This document shows, one piece after another, positions 35,663 to 48,287 of a stretch of 64,000 nt of DNA. The translations under genes and the position numbers were made by a program. The notes under the pieces were generated by a model, which was not told the DNA's origin, made no database searches, and saw only the letters and a program-made list of their open reading frames with translations. Within the stretch, counting starts at the first letter, position 1, and the number at the start of each line of letters is the position of its first letter. This DNA is from Acanthochlamys bracteata. Its lineage: Eukaryota > Streptophyta > Magnoliopsida > Pandanales > Velloziaceae. The DNA is taken from the NCBI GenBank assembly GCA_019914995.1, contig CM034137.1:62001-126000 (forward strand), written 5' to 3'.

Positions 35663-37373
35663 ATGTCACGTCTACTTTCTCAGAAGGAGCAGGACATTCA
35701 GATGATGCTTGCAGCGGATGTTCATCTCGGAACAAAGAACTGCGATTATCAGATGGAGCGTTACGTCTACGCCCGTAGAGCTGACGGTAAACAACAAAAG
35801 CAATCTTCTTCGTCGCCATTTTTCCATTCTTCGATTAGATCGGGTTTCTGTGCCGTTGTTTTGTTGATTTTCGATTCGAAAGATGTTGAGATTTGGGTCA
35901 TCAAAATCAGGGATTTATATTATCAATCTGGGAAAGACTTGGGACAAGTTGATAGTCGCTGCTAGAGTTATTGTTGCCATTGAGAACCCCCATGACATAA
36001 TCGTTCAATCTGCTCGTCCCTATGGCCAGAGGGCTGTTCTAAAGTTTGCTCAGTACACCGGCGCTCACGCCATTGCTGGCCGCCACACTCCTGGTACCTT
36101 CACCAACCAGCTCCAGACTTCCTTCAGCGAGCCACGCCTTCTTCTCCTCACAGATCCCAGGACTGACCATCAGGTAAACATTTCAAATGGATTTCTCTCT
36201 TATAAGTTGCATTAGTTTGATCCAATGTGGAAAAGATGTGATTTTGTTGAAGTGTTTAATTGTTGTTTGAGAGATAAAGAGGATTGATTGTTGGAACGAA
36301 CTGTATGGTTCTGCAGCCGATTAAGGAAAGTGCTCTTGGGAACATCCCTACCGTTGCCTTTGCTGATACTGATTCACCCATGCGTTATGTTGACATTGCT
36401 ATTCCCGCAAACAACAAGGGCAAGAACTCCATTGGATGCTTGTACTGGCTCTTGGCTAGGATGGTGTTGCAGATGAGGGGAACTATTCTTCCTGGACACA
36501 AGTGGGAAGTCATGGTAATTGTCTCTGCATTTTGTGGTGGTCTTTTAATGACGCCATAGTTTTGTTTTCGGTGGACAAGTGTTTATGTGCGCTTTTCTGT
36601 TCTTTGTACAGGTTGATCTATTCTTCTATAGAGATCCTGAAGAAGCGAAGGAGCCTGAAGATGAGGAAGCAGCTCCTGCTGACTATACTGCAGCTCCTGA
36701 GTACGGTGGTATGATTGCCGGCGACCAGTGGACTGAGACCTGGGGAGGAGATATGGCTGTGAGGCAGACTGGTGTTCCAGCTGCTGGCACGGAGTATGTT
36801 GGTGGACAAGGTTTGACCCCAATTGTTTCCTTGTTGACCTAAATTCAATGCATTTATCTCCATACTGCGTGGGTATTGTAATAGGTTCAGCAGTCATAGA
36901 TAATGAGCTCTAGATTAAGAGTTTGTTGATATGTCACATGAAGTTTTTCTAGTTCTGGACCTATGACAGTAGCATAGTTATTGTTGTTGGACTGGAAACG
37001 ATATATAGCACTCCATTCTAGTTGTATGAAGGTTTTACGAAGGTTTTACTTTGTTCGAATTAGTTATCTAACTTATGAAGTGAATTGGAGAATGCTTGAG
37101 TTTTTACTTGAATATGTTGCCTATATTGTTTTTTTTGGCAACCTTGTAGAGAGATAAGGCTATGTGCTATTGCTGAAGTAGGACTTAGACAGCTACCTGA
37201 TGCTATGTTTTAGAGCTAATCGATATTCGTTTATTTTTATATGTTTTGTAGTTGCTCCAACTGAAGGATGGGATGCTGCTGCTCCTCCTGCAGCTTTGGC
37301 TGACGGTGTTCCCGCTCAACAAACTGCAGGGTTGGATCATACTGATACTTCTCCCACCGGCTGGGATAGTTGA
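35663..37373 (+). CDS. RPSA: 40S ribosomal protein SA (uS2, p40)
   Basis: A structural protein of the small ribosomal subunit needed for 40S maturation. Coding exons: 35663-35786, 35911-36173, 36317-36514, 36612-36810 and 37252-37373, 906 nt in total, 301 aa. The uS2 core is complete: [82 protein letters not shown] and [10 protein letters not shown]. The acidic C-terminal tail carries the short Trp-containing repeats usual for plant SA proteins ([21 protein letters not shown]). The start ATG at 35663 follows a telo-box leader and lies a few residues before the conserved LSQKE. Confidence 0.97.
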
Positions 37374-38550
37374 GATAGCTCTCTAATGTGTGAATCAGAG
37401 TTTTGACACCCCCTTTTGTTTTAAGGATAGTCTATCATATTGCGGTTTGTGTAGCTTACCCAAAATTCTGGGATTTATTTCCCTCTAAGTAAATAGTAGG
37501 TGCTTAATACCAAACATCGGTCTTGGATGTTTGTCTTCATTTAATATTTGCTGCTCAACTTTCTTAATGCTGCTGTAGTTCTTATATCGGTATCGGGTTT
37601 ATTGGGTACAGTGTGTTCATACTCAGTATTAGAATTACAGTTGGTTGTACATTCTATGTATTCATTTGCAATATCTGTGAACTCAGAAGTAACTATACGG
37701 CTTATATGTGCTGCTATTTGATGTTCCTATAGGTAACATTATATAGTAGTTTATATTTTAATTTTTCATTCGAGGAGGTGGCGGTGGTGTGCTTTTGCTG
37801 CTTTGGGAAATCACGGTCTCCTGCACTCTCTCCTTTGTCTTTGGAGCTTGTCGAGCTTGCTGTAGATAAAAGACCGTTTTTTCCGTAGATTTTATTAATA
37901 TGCATTTTTGACAGATGCTCCTATGGTTGTGATCCTTCTTTTAATGTAGTTTGCGAATCAATAAATACACGAATCTATACTGAAGGGCAATATCAAAAAG
38001 AAAATGCCCGAAGAGTATTCTGTATGGATATGGATATTAGCATCAGATTTTTGCATGTCTTCCCAAGAAAGAGTATTTTGTAATTGCTGAGAGTATGCAA
38101 AGGCTGATAAAATTCATGGTGAAGTTGTAGCTGTGTGTGACTTTTGTATGCGATTAGGGTATAAAGATCTTTTATTGAGGCTTTCACAAGAAAATATAAA
38201 CGCTTGTTATATATATATGCACTTGCGCCTACATACGCAAAAAAAATATTTAGTTATGCTATGTAATACAATGCAAGTGTGAGAAGGGTTAAAAGTTTTC
38301 TCTGACCCAAACGGAACTGGCCACGAGTGCTTCGAACACCACCTCAATTACACTCCTCTCTCTCTCTCTCTCACCGGAGCTCAAAAAGAACGGAAAAACC
38401 AACTCAAATTCTTTCACTGCCTTTCTCTTCTGTCACTCCTCTTCTGTCGGAACAGTCGCGAACAATTGAAAACAAACAGAAGAATAGCACGAGAGAGAGC
38501 TCTCTCTCTCGGTTCGTGGTGGTCCCACGCATGCCGGCGGAGGGGCACTA
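37374..38550. other. Spacer between RPSA and PHL
   Basis: RPSA 3' region followed by the PHL promoter and leader. A CT run at about 38356-38372 and CT/GA-rich sequence to 38520 mark the PHL leader. No other gene is supported. Confidence 0.5.
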
Positions 38551-38551
38551 A
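38531..38551 (+). promoter_or_regulatory. Six-codon uORF whose stop overlaps the PHL start (TAATG)
   Basis: ATG at 38531 opens MPAEGH and stops at TAA 38549-38551. The last A of the stop is the first base of the PHL ATG at 38551. A scanning ribosome that uses the uORF would terminate exactly on the main start, an arrangement suited to reinitiation or repression. Confidence 0.6.
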
Positions 38552-41500
38552 TGGGTATCTCCTTCAAGGTCTCCAAGACCGGTACTCGTTTCCGTGCGAG
38601 ACCCAAACCCGCTTCCGCCCACGACGATCAACATACAGACGCGTTTCACGCCACCGGGGATACTTCCCCCTCGCTCGGGTCCAAGGTGCCAACTTTCTTC
38701 ATAATTTAGTTTCTTTCCTGAGCAATAATTGATGGAGATTGCCTTATTGAGTCTGGCATTTCCTTCTCAATCTCTTCAGTGTATAGAATAGATTTCTTGC
38801 AGATTCTGGTGATGATCGTTAGAATTCCCGACTAGGCTTATTGATCTATTGAATTCTCTTCAGCGCTTTCCAAAAGTTTTCATTTTTCCCCTGATAGAGC
38901 TGCGACTTTTCCTGGCGTTTTGCTTATTTGAGTTCATTTGCCTGCTCTCTTCGTAACGTTGTTTGGAAAAGTCCCCAGCTTGTTTTGTGTCTCGTTTGAT
39001 TTCTTGTTGACATTCTGTCAAAGTTTATTGTTTATATCATATAATATGCATCTCTTGTCTTTTTTTGCTTTAGCTTATTCCTAGCTGGTGTTGTTAATCT
39101 TTCCTGCAGAATTCAACACCAGCTTTCTTGATCCATTAAGCTTCTTGCATTAATTTCAGGAAGTTTATGGTTTTTTTTAGCATTTCTGACTTTTCTGATC
39201 CCTTTGTAGCTTAATCAGAAACGGCTTTGTGATTTATTAAAATTTCTTTTAGAATTTACGTTAATTGTGTTTCTTTCTTGGCAGCAGTGAACTTTTTTGA
39301 AGTATTTGAACAGATCTAGTGTATATACTTTAGCACTGGCCATAAGTTCCCTGTCTGGCTCTTATTACCCAATTATTCCTTCACAGTGTCACTAACTGTG
39401 ACCCTGTTCCTAACATACTGGAGAGTCAATTTCTCCTTTGAAAGTTAATAACACACTTTTCCCTAGGTCAAAGCCAGTACAACAGCAAGTGTTGTCAATG
39501 GAACTCTATCTTCACCAACATCTGCTGCTGGACTCGTGTTTCCAGGTAATTTAAAGGCATGATTTGCTTGGTTATGCAATTCTGGAGGTACGTTATGTTA
39601 CTGAAGTTGAAATTACATCTTCCATCCCCATGTTGTCAGATAATGAAGTCTCAATCACTTTGAATCTCCTTCGCAAGGGATACTACTTTGGGAATCTATC
39701 TGAGGTTGTATTTTCATTTTTGCTATTCCTGAACCTGTTAAGTAAAGTTGATCCGCTTTTGCTTATACCTTTGCCTTTTACACTCAAATAATTAGGAAAA
39801 TCCATTGTTTCGAGATGTCAAATCATATCATCCATACGACAAGACCTCAGAGGTTCTTTTTACTGTAAGTATCTATGGTAAATAGGCTTTGAAATATAGT
39901 TATCAGTAGCAGGTGAAGTGCCTTTGCTCCTTCATGCAATATGTTTCTATCATATGCATTTGCATGTAGTTATACTTTGGAATTTCTATGCTGATCGGAC
40001 TGCGAAAACATCGACCATGCTTCTGCTAGAAGATAATTTTTAATGACTTGTTTACTTTTCTTGTATGTTTCATGGTAGTCCTGTGTCTTCCTAGCGTCCA
40101 CAGCATGAAAACAGCAGCTTTTGGTTGTAACATGTAACTAATATGAGGATCAAGCATGGATTTTTTATTAAGGAATAAGGAGAGTTACATTTTAAAATCT
40201 TCATTGAAATTATGTATGCAACTCTTTCTGAGCCTTCTCTGTCATTATCTTAGTGATGCCGTACTGTATTTGTTTAGAGAGTTCTAATACTATCAGCTTA
40301 ACTACGTTTAGATTTTGTTCCATTACAGTACACTCATCAATTGAATATGTCATTCTACACAGCTTTCATGTACTCTTTGACGTGCATGTTGTTGAAAATT
40401 TGAAGGAGCAAACGACTATTATCATTAGGTCTTACATTAGATCTCGTGAATCTGTACAAAATTATGCAATGCAACTTCAGTTTTCAAATGTGTGTGTATG
40501 TTAATTTCTTTCATATGTGCAGTTTAGTCTAATTTTACACAGTAAAGAAGATTTGGCAATAGTCTTGGAGCCCATTTTCTATTGTTTCTGTTGAAATGCT
40601 GTTTTCCATGTTGAACACTCTACTGGTTGGTCCTTCTCTATGTGCTCATTGCTAATATTATATGTTTAGAAACAACAAGACTAACCATTTGGACTTCGTA
40701 GGCAATTCAGTCAGGGTGGTTGCCTGGGGACATACTTGATGATTTGCCAAGCACATACATCCACGGGACCATTATATGCGAGGTTAGCTTTTGCCAGCTC
40801 AATCCATGAAAATATCTGATGATATGCGTCAGCTTTGTCCTAAAAGTTTCCCATCCTTTTTTTGTTGTTTCATGATTGGTTATGTCATGTAGTTGCGATA
40901 TAATATGCTAATAATGAAGTATCTCAACTTCAATGTAGAATTACTTGCTGCACTTTCTATTTTTGACAATCAAATGAACCTGCTAAACTTTATGAAATTG
41001 CCATAGTGGAGGGGTTACCAGAATGAAAGAGGGCATGTTAGGACAAAATTGTGGCACAGAACTCTTTATTTGTTGATAGAGGAACTTGTGATGATGGCAG
41101 TTCTATGAGCGACATTCATATTCTTTTGAGGCTTTATTTTTGTGTACCTTGAGTCTTAAATTGTTCTAGAACATGTGACATCTTATTCTGCTAGTTTAAG
41201 ATATTGATTCAATACACCAATTACAAATTTTGGATTGTTCTTCGTCTCGATTTGCAGATTTAGTTTTAACACTGTTACGATGAATCTTATTAATGCTACT
41301 CTTATTGCTTGTGGATTGTCTGTGCATTGTTTATTAACAAACTAAATTGCTATCTGATTTCTAGAAATTCTATATTTTTGCAGATACGTGATTACAGAAA
41401 ATGCATTCCTGAACAAGAAGGGCATGACTCTACTTTGGAGGAAATGCCAGTTGTAAAGAGGGTGCAGTTGAAGATGTCTTTGGAAAATGTTGTGAAAGAC

Positions 41501-44500
41501 ATTCCTCTGATTTCAGATGAAACTTGGACTTACAGTGATTTAATGGTAGCACATCGTATACCTTGTCCTTGTCTGAATTTCAAGATATATTCTGCAGATA
41601 TTAGAGCTTACTGGTTTCACCTTTCTGTGCAGGAAGTTGAATCGCGTATATTAAAAGCCCTTAGACCCCAGCTCTGTCTAGATCCTACTCCTTTGCTGGA
41701 TAGGATCTGTCGTGACCCTGTTTGTACGAAGGTAAGAAGCTTTTGTCTTTTTTAAAACTGGGTAATGGTTTCTGATTGAACATCTGTTCACTGGCAGCTC
41801 AATCTTGATGTTGGAAGGAGAAAAAGACTTCGGCAAGTTCCAGAGGTCATTGTTACGTCCAACAGTCAAACTCATGGAAAGAAAATATGCATTGACAAAT
41901 TACATGAGAATGGAAATCTCAGAGCCAGTCCATCTGGGAATGTTCTTGAAGAGATGGGAATTCAGCATATCCAGGAGAGTGCCATGATAAAGCATTCATC
42001 AGGTGGTTTGCTTCCTTTACAACCAAAAAATCTCTCTCAAACAACAAAACCAGCATTACCACTGCCCTCTCACTCAAAGCTTCAACAAACAGCTGGAGCT
42101 GGTTACACGGGTGTTTTGCATGGACCTGGGCAGCCTACAAATCTTATGGGGACAAGCATGAACGTGTCTTCACCTCAGAACATGATGAATTCTTATACAG
42201 ATGCTCTTGTGGGCAATGCTTACCAACTGGGAAAGATAGAGAACCATTCTGCTCAGTTGGCGACAATGACAGGTATTAGGAGAGCAAAGCAGATACCAAT
42301 GGGTTCTGATAGTAATCAACAGCAGCAAGCAGGTCCTCAATTTGGCCTTAGTGGAGCAGATCCACAATGGAGAAACACATCCATCCATTCCCGACTAGAT
42401 GTAACGGGGATGAATTTTGCCTCCATGGATGCTCAACGATATCCATCGGAGCTGATAAGCAATTTACCAAACCAAGAGGCAGGGATACCTTTTTATATCA
42501 ACCAGCAAGGAATGAGGTTTGCTGCTAAGGAAGAACCTGTGGATGCAAAGATAGATGATAAGTCTAAAGTTGCTTTGCAGACTTTGGCATCGGAGATACA
42601 CCCAATGGACCAGCAGCAGTTACGGTTGCAGCAGCTTTTGCAGAGAAACCACCTCCCTACATCCGCACAGCATCAAAATTCCCGAGGGCAAGTCGAGAAG
42701 GATTTCCGCAAGGATGACATTATTCAAAAACGAAAATCTGTAAATAGTCCGCGGATCTCAGCTAGACCGATGGCTCAGTCTCCTGTATCGTCAAAGTCTG
42801 GAGAGTTTTCTAGTGGTTCAGTCGGTGGGCAATTCAATGCTTCAGCATTGACTTCTGGACTATGTTCACAAAAGGACAAAGTAGTAGCAAATTCTCATGT
42901 TGCTAGCTGTGCCCCTTCTCTGCCTTCGAGTCCTAGTGATTCTATGCAACGGCAGCACCAAGCATCTATGAAACGCAAATCTACTTCCATTCCCAAAACA
43001 CAGGGCATTAGTGGAGTTGGATCTCCAGTTAGTGTTAGTAATACTAGTGCACCTTTAAATGCTAGCAGTCCATCCATTGGAAATGCACCTGCAGGAGATC
43101 AAATTATCCTTGATAGATTTTCAAAAATTGAAATGTTGAATCGCAGGTACCAAATTTTTGCCTTCACATATATGCTTGAATAATGTTAGAAGTATCAACT
43201 ATTACAGCATTACTTCATGCATGAGTTTGGTAAGTTCAAGTAAGTGCTGGTTGCTGCAATTAGAAATTCTGTTAGGTTTTACAGTCCTTGAATCTTTTCT
43301 GGGATCTCATACTTTCTTGCAGAGAGCATGTTAATATGTTTCTGATTTGTATGTCCTCTCTTTTGTTCTTCTTACTTCAGATATCAATTCACTGGGAAGA
43401 AAAACAAATTCGATGATTGCCCTGTAAAGAAACGCATTGCTCATTCCTCTCAGGAAGTAGCCGTCATTCTGGCAAACATTATGAATGTTGAAGATCAAAT
43501 CGACCAAGGTAAACCATTGTCAAGGTCCATCATAGGTGGAACTGTAAATACATTCAAGGAAAGGGAGATGACTTTCACGCGCAAGCATTTTCACCAAGGT
43601 TGTCCACAATTTGAAGTTAACTGTAATTTCAATGGTATGTCTGGAGTTGCTGACTGTTCTTTTTACTGATTTCACGTTTTATATTGCATAGTTTCCGCCG
43701 CTAGGACACAACATAAGTTGACTCTGAGGGAGAAATCCAGCGATGGGACAGTGGTAATGCTGCATGGTTACATTGATGACACGAATAACTCTTATAACAA
43801 TGACGATCTCTTTACTCTACCTACTTCGGTTAGTTTCATCTGACTTGAGGCATATTCGAATTCATTGCTTAAATACATACTGAGTGTAACTTGAGTTGTC
43901 TATCTTGTCTGATGCTTCTGCCAGAGCTTTGCAGATATGCTTGCTGCTCAATTTACAAAACTGGTAAATTTGGCATACTGGATTCTGTACACAAACGTTT
44001 GATGGCTTAAATTGGATTTCTGACTCAATTTCTGTTTATCATAGATGGAGCTGGATGGATATGAAAGGACAGAGGATAAAGTAACACTCATTGCCAATGC
44101 TCCTACTAATCAAATGACCACAGGAACTTTTACTGGTAATCCTCCACCTGAGGTGAAGCAAGAAATCACTCCTGGCCAACCAATGAATCTGCCATCAATG
44201 ACTGGGACAAACATGGGATCCTTGGTGACTGCACAGAATCTTCCTCATAGTGGGCGGTTGCTGGCTTCAGGAAATGCTAATCAGGCCTTGGCTATGCATC
44301 AAGGTTTCATGTCAGGGACAGGGATACCCTCTAGGACACATCAGCTTGATCAGCCATTGATCCAGCAGCACCAACAGCTGCAGCTGCAGCAGAACCAACA
44401 ATTGCAGCTGCAGCAGCAGCTCCCCATCTCCCAAATCCAAAGATCACCTTCACTTTTGCCTACAAGTCCACTGTCCCAGCTGATGGCACAGAATTCAAAC

Positions 44501-45433
44501 CTTCACATGGGTGCTGATCCAATGATGAATAAGCAAGTGCAGCTTCAGATGCTACAACAGCAGGGTCAGCAGCAGCAGCAGCAACAGACGCAGCTACCAA
44601 AGAAAGTAATGATTAATATGGGTGTAGGTGTTGGCGCCATGGGTGGTAACATGATGGGACTTAGTGGTCTAGGGAATGTTACGGGGATTGGGGGTGTAAG
44701 AGGTATGTCATCCGCCATGAGCCCGATGGCTGGCATCAGTGGGATTAACCCCAACCAAATGAATTTGGGAACTGCACCCAGTTTTGGTGCTGGACTTCGT
44801 GGCCCAGGAATTTCTGTGCAGGCTGCTACAATGGCTAAGATAAGAATTGCAGCCGAGCAAGGTCGAGTTGGGGTGTACAGCCAGAATGCACTTGCTGGTA
44901 TGCAAGGGAATAGCAACCAGATGCTACCTAGTTCAACTGGCCTCTCCATGTTGGGTACTGCCCTCAACCGTGCTAACATGAGTCCCTTGCACCGTAATGC
45001 TTTGGCGTCAATGGGTCCCCCAAAGATGCCTGGAATAAACTTTTACTTGAACCCCCAGCAACTGCAATTGCAGCAACAACAACTGCAGCAGCAGTTACAG
45101 CAACAACTGCAGCAGCAGCAACAGATACAGCAACAGCAAATAAGCTTGCCATTGCAGCAAGCACAGGTTGGTTCACGACAAGTAGTAGGCTCCCCACAAG
45201 GAATTGTCATGCAGCAACAGCAGCAAATAAGCCCGCAGCAGACAGCTATGAGCCCTCAGCAACTGAGTTCTGGAGCATTGCAACAGGTTAATAACAACGT
45301 GGGTGCTCCGCCAGCAAGCCCACAGTTGAGCTCTCAGACCCACGGGTCAGTTGGTAGTATTTCAAGTTCTCCTATGGAGCAGGTTCAAGGTGGAAATAAG
45401 GGCTGCCCTGCAAGCAATGTAAACAACATGTAA
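38551..45433 (+). CDS. PHL: PHL, SPT20-domain protein (phytochrome-dependent late-flowering)
   Basis: A nuclear Gln-rich protein with an SPT20-like domain. In Arabidopsis it promotes flowering with phytochrome B and CO. Coding exons: 38551-38685, 39467-39545, 39640-39704, 39796-39864, 40702-40782, 41384-41545, 41633-41731, 41798-43146, 43381-43634, 43692-43828, 43925-43963 and 44045-45433. They sum to 3858 nt, 1285 aa. The N-terminus MGISFKVSKTGTRFRARPKP and the SPT20 region, about 55-240 (VSITLNLLRKGYYFGNLSEE, SGWLPGDILDDLP), are intact. A second conserved block (RYQFTGKKNKFDDCPVKKR) lies in exon 9. The last exon encodes long Gln and Met/Gly tracts. All junctions are in phase. Confidence 0.96.
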
Positions 45434-47165
45434 CTTCACTATAGAATGCATTTTCTTGGAAGAACCATTCCAGCAAAGCTGTCAGCAATTTTGCTAACGT
45501 TGAGACTGACAAATAAGCAGAAACAACGCTAAATGGTTGCGTTGAAGAACCGGAAATGCAGCAATTTACAGGTCGCTGCGATATTGAAAGTTCATTCAGT
45601 TATATATTGGTATAATTGTTATAATTGTCGTCGCTTACTCTGTAAAATATAGTCTTATCAATCTGATGATCCTTGAAGTAACTGTAGGATATTATTCCTA
45701 TAGTAGCTTGAAACCTTGACGTTGTAAGTTGCAGTGGGGATGATGATTGTTGGTATTTGTTTGACGAGAATGAAATGACATGATGGTCTGTGGCTTTCCT
45801 TCGACCGTTGCAATTTCCTGACTTTGACAAGGCCCTGCGTTCATGCTGTATTTGTTTGATACGATTCTAATCAGAAAGTGTTTCGTATCTTCTACTTTGA
45901 TTCTGAACAAACTTTTCATGAGCATGCACTCTCACACATTCGCTTGGATCGTTCTCTTCTTCTTCTTGACATTGTAACCAATATTACTTATAGCAGAATG
46001 AACTGGGGGATCTTGGAGGGTAGATGTCCGGAATGAATATGCCATTTTCTATATATCAATCATTGAATCTGATTAAATGATTATTATTGGTAAGTTGGAT
46101 CGGGCTGTTTATTGGGCTTACACCTGGATGTGTTTTGTTTAGTTCAGTTAGGCCGTATAAGGAGGAATGGGCTTTCATTGGATCGATAGACGACTACGAT
46201 ATTGTTACATGGACCCTGAACACCTAAAGAATAGTATTTGGCTACAGCCGAGCGACATATTGAACGTGTTCGTGAGAGACTGTTTTTTTTCTTTTAATAT
46301 TAAATCTGGAGTTGAGTTTTGACTAAAAAAAATGAGTCCGCAGTACGAATATGAATGAATGAAATCGTAAACCATTCTACACGATTCGATCGATGGTTAG
46401 TTTTGTTTCGCATACTTAAATTGCTAGTTTTGTTGTTGTGTACATGCAACAATTAATATTATTCCATTCCGCACGAGTCATTCTGTTTAGTTAAGACTAG
46501 TCTGTTCAAAAAATGTGAAAGCAAAAACTTTTTTCTTAGATCTGGACTGATCTCAGATGAAGTTCGTACTATTCAAAGAAAAAAAAAAGTAATTCAATTT
46601 AAAATGAATTTCTTCTTCTAGTTAGATGTTAATTTCTCTTCACTTTCTTAACAACTCTGTAACCAATATCTAAATGTTTCCTTATCTTAATTAGTTAACT
46701 GAGACGTTAATGTATAGATAGATATATATGTCCATTAATTTCACTGCATATATAGTTTCTTCCAGGATGCTTCATTTATAAATAGTGTAGCACTGCTGAC
46801 TGCTTTGCTTTTGCCGGAGGGCTGCTGCAGTCTCGTACGTGTTATTCTTGAAAAGGGCACTAGAATTAGAATTTGAATTAGAATTTGAATATATTCCTGA
46901 CTAATTTTGGATTAATCAACTACCATACATACATATCTCTAAAAGCAGCAGACACAGTGTTTTCTCGTAGACTGAATTAGATACTCTTCGATCGATTGAT
47001 TTGTTACGTAGAAGGATATGCTGATCTATCAGCTGGAAATAAGGGAGTTGTGAGGAAGGTGCAGCTGAGATTTGAATTTTTAAAAGCATGCAACTACTCA
47101 GAAAAAACTGCTTGTATAAAAGAAAATTAAATTCTAGCTTAGTCATATACATATTAGCAATTCAA

Positions 47166-47187
47166 ATATATATATATATATATATAA
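47166..47187. repeat. TA dinucleotide microsatellite
   Basis: About eleven uninterrupted TA units. Confidence 0.85.
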
Positions 47188-47875
47188 ATTTAAAATAAAA
47201 AAAAAAGAAAAGAAGAGAGGAATGTAGCTACTAGCTAGAGGCTCCTGGCTAGCCCGGTAGGTAGAAAGAAAATGTGCTCTTTAATTATTGGAAAGTTGAA
47301 CACTCAACCCAACCCGTTTAATTAGAAAACGTATTCAACCATTGGAAACACCAGTGAAATTCGTCAGGACCTGAAACAAATAGTTATTTATGGGTGTCAA
47401 CCTACAAGCTAGAAACCAACAATTCTGTTCTCACGTACGCTTGGAATTTCAACACCAATTAATTCTTCTTCTTCTCCTCCTGATCGATCGACCTGACCTG
47501 ACCGGACCGACCGCGCGCCGTCTTTAACTTTTCTCTTTTCTGAGAAATTGAACTAACTGACCGGCAGGAGAAAGACGATAATATTATATTAAGTTTCATT
47601 AATTAGTCGAACTAAACAAAACTTCTCACGAAATCATGGGAAAAAGCGCCACATTTCCAGTAGTGATCGTTTTAATTTTTGTAGCTAGCTCTACGTACGT
47701 ACGTCGCTAGACATCGGCATAGATATACGGTCGATCTAACGTATAAAACCAAGCATGAACAATCGATCAGTTAAATAGCTAGCTAGCGGGTTGAATTTGA
47801 GCAGTACGTACGTACACGTACGCGTGTGTATACGTATCTGGGGATTGATTCATTTCCTTCCGATGCATTTTCATC

Positions 47876-48031
47876 AGTCAAAAAATTTTTAAATAAATCC
47901 TCGATCTAGCTTCTCTCGATCGATCATCTTGGTCAAAAAGTCCAGTAATATATTTCACAGAAAGAATGACCAGTCTGCTACGGACATATGCACTCCTCTG
48001 CTACCTCCTCCTGCAAGCTCTTCTATAAATA
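47876..48031 (+). promoter_or_regulatory. FMO1-like promoter: W-box cores and TATA box
   Basis: TTGACT on the reverse strand at 47876-47881 and TTGACC on the reverse strand at 47931-47936 match the WRKY W-box. A TATA box TATAAATA lies at 48024-48031, which would start transcription near 48055-48065 and give a leader of about 230 nt. Arabidopsis FMO1 is induced in immunity. WRKY control here is inference. Confidence 0.5.
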
Positions 48032-48287
48032 CCTAGCTCATCGTTCTACTTTCGATCATATCCCTCCATCAATCTCATCACTCAGATATATAGTACAACT
48101 CAAACAAATTTTATATAATTAGCTAGCATTTTCCGTATATAATTTCTTGTTAATCAGTTCGCCTGATCGACTGCGCTGTGTGTTGTCGATCGCTATTAAC
48201 TATATCTTCTCAAATAATTCATTGTTCGATCCGCGCGGAATAATCTTTTGTATATATATTTTGAAAGATCGATCGATATTGATCATC

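Larger units (their letters stand above)
45434..48287. other. Spacer between PHL and the FMO1-like gene
   Basis: Holds the PHL 3' region, then 2 kb of AT-rich sequence with a TA repeat (47166-47187) and ACGT-rich runs (47690-47840, GTACGTACGTAC). No gene is supported before the FMO promoter. Confidence 0.5.

Noticed and set aside
36583-36897. Minus-strand frame opposite RPSA
   Set aside because: Shadow of the RPSA acidic tail exon, with no independent support.
44566-44979. 137-codon minus-strand frame
   Set aside because: Antisense shadow of the PHL Gln/Met/Gly-rich exon; CAG repeats are open in several frames.
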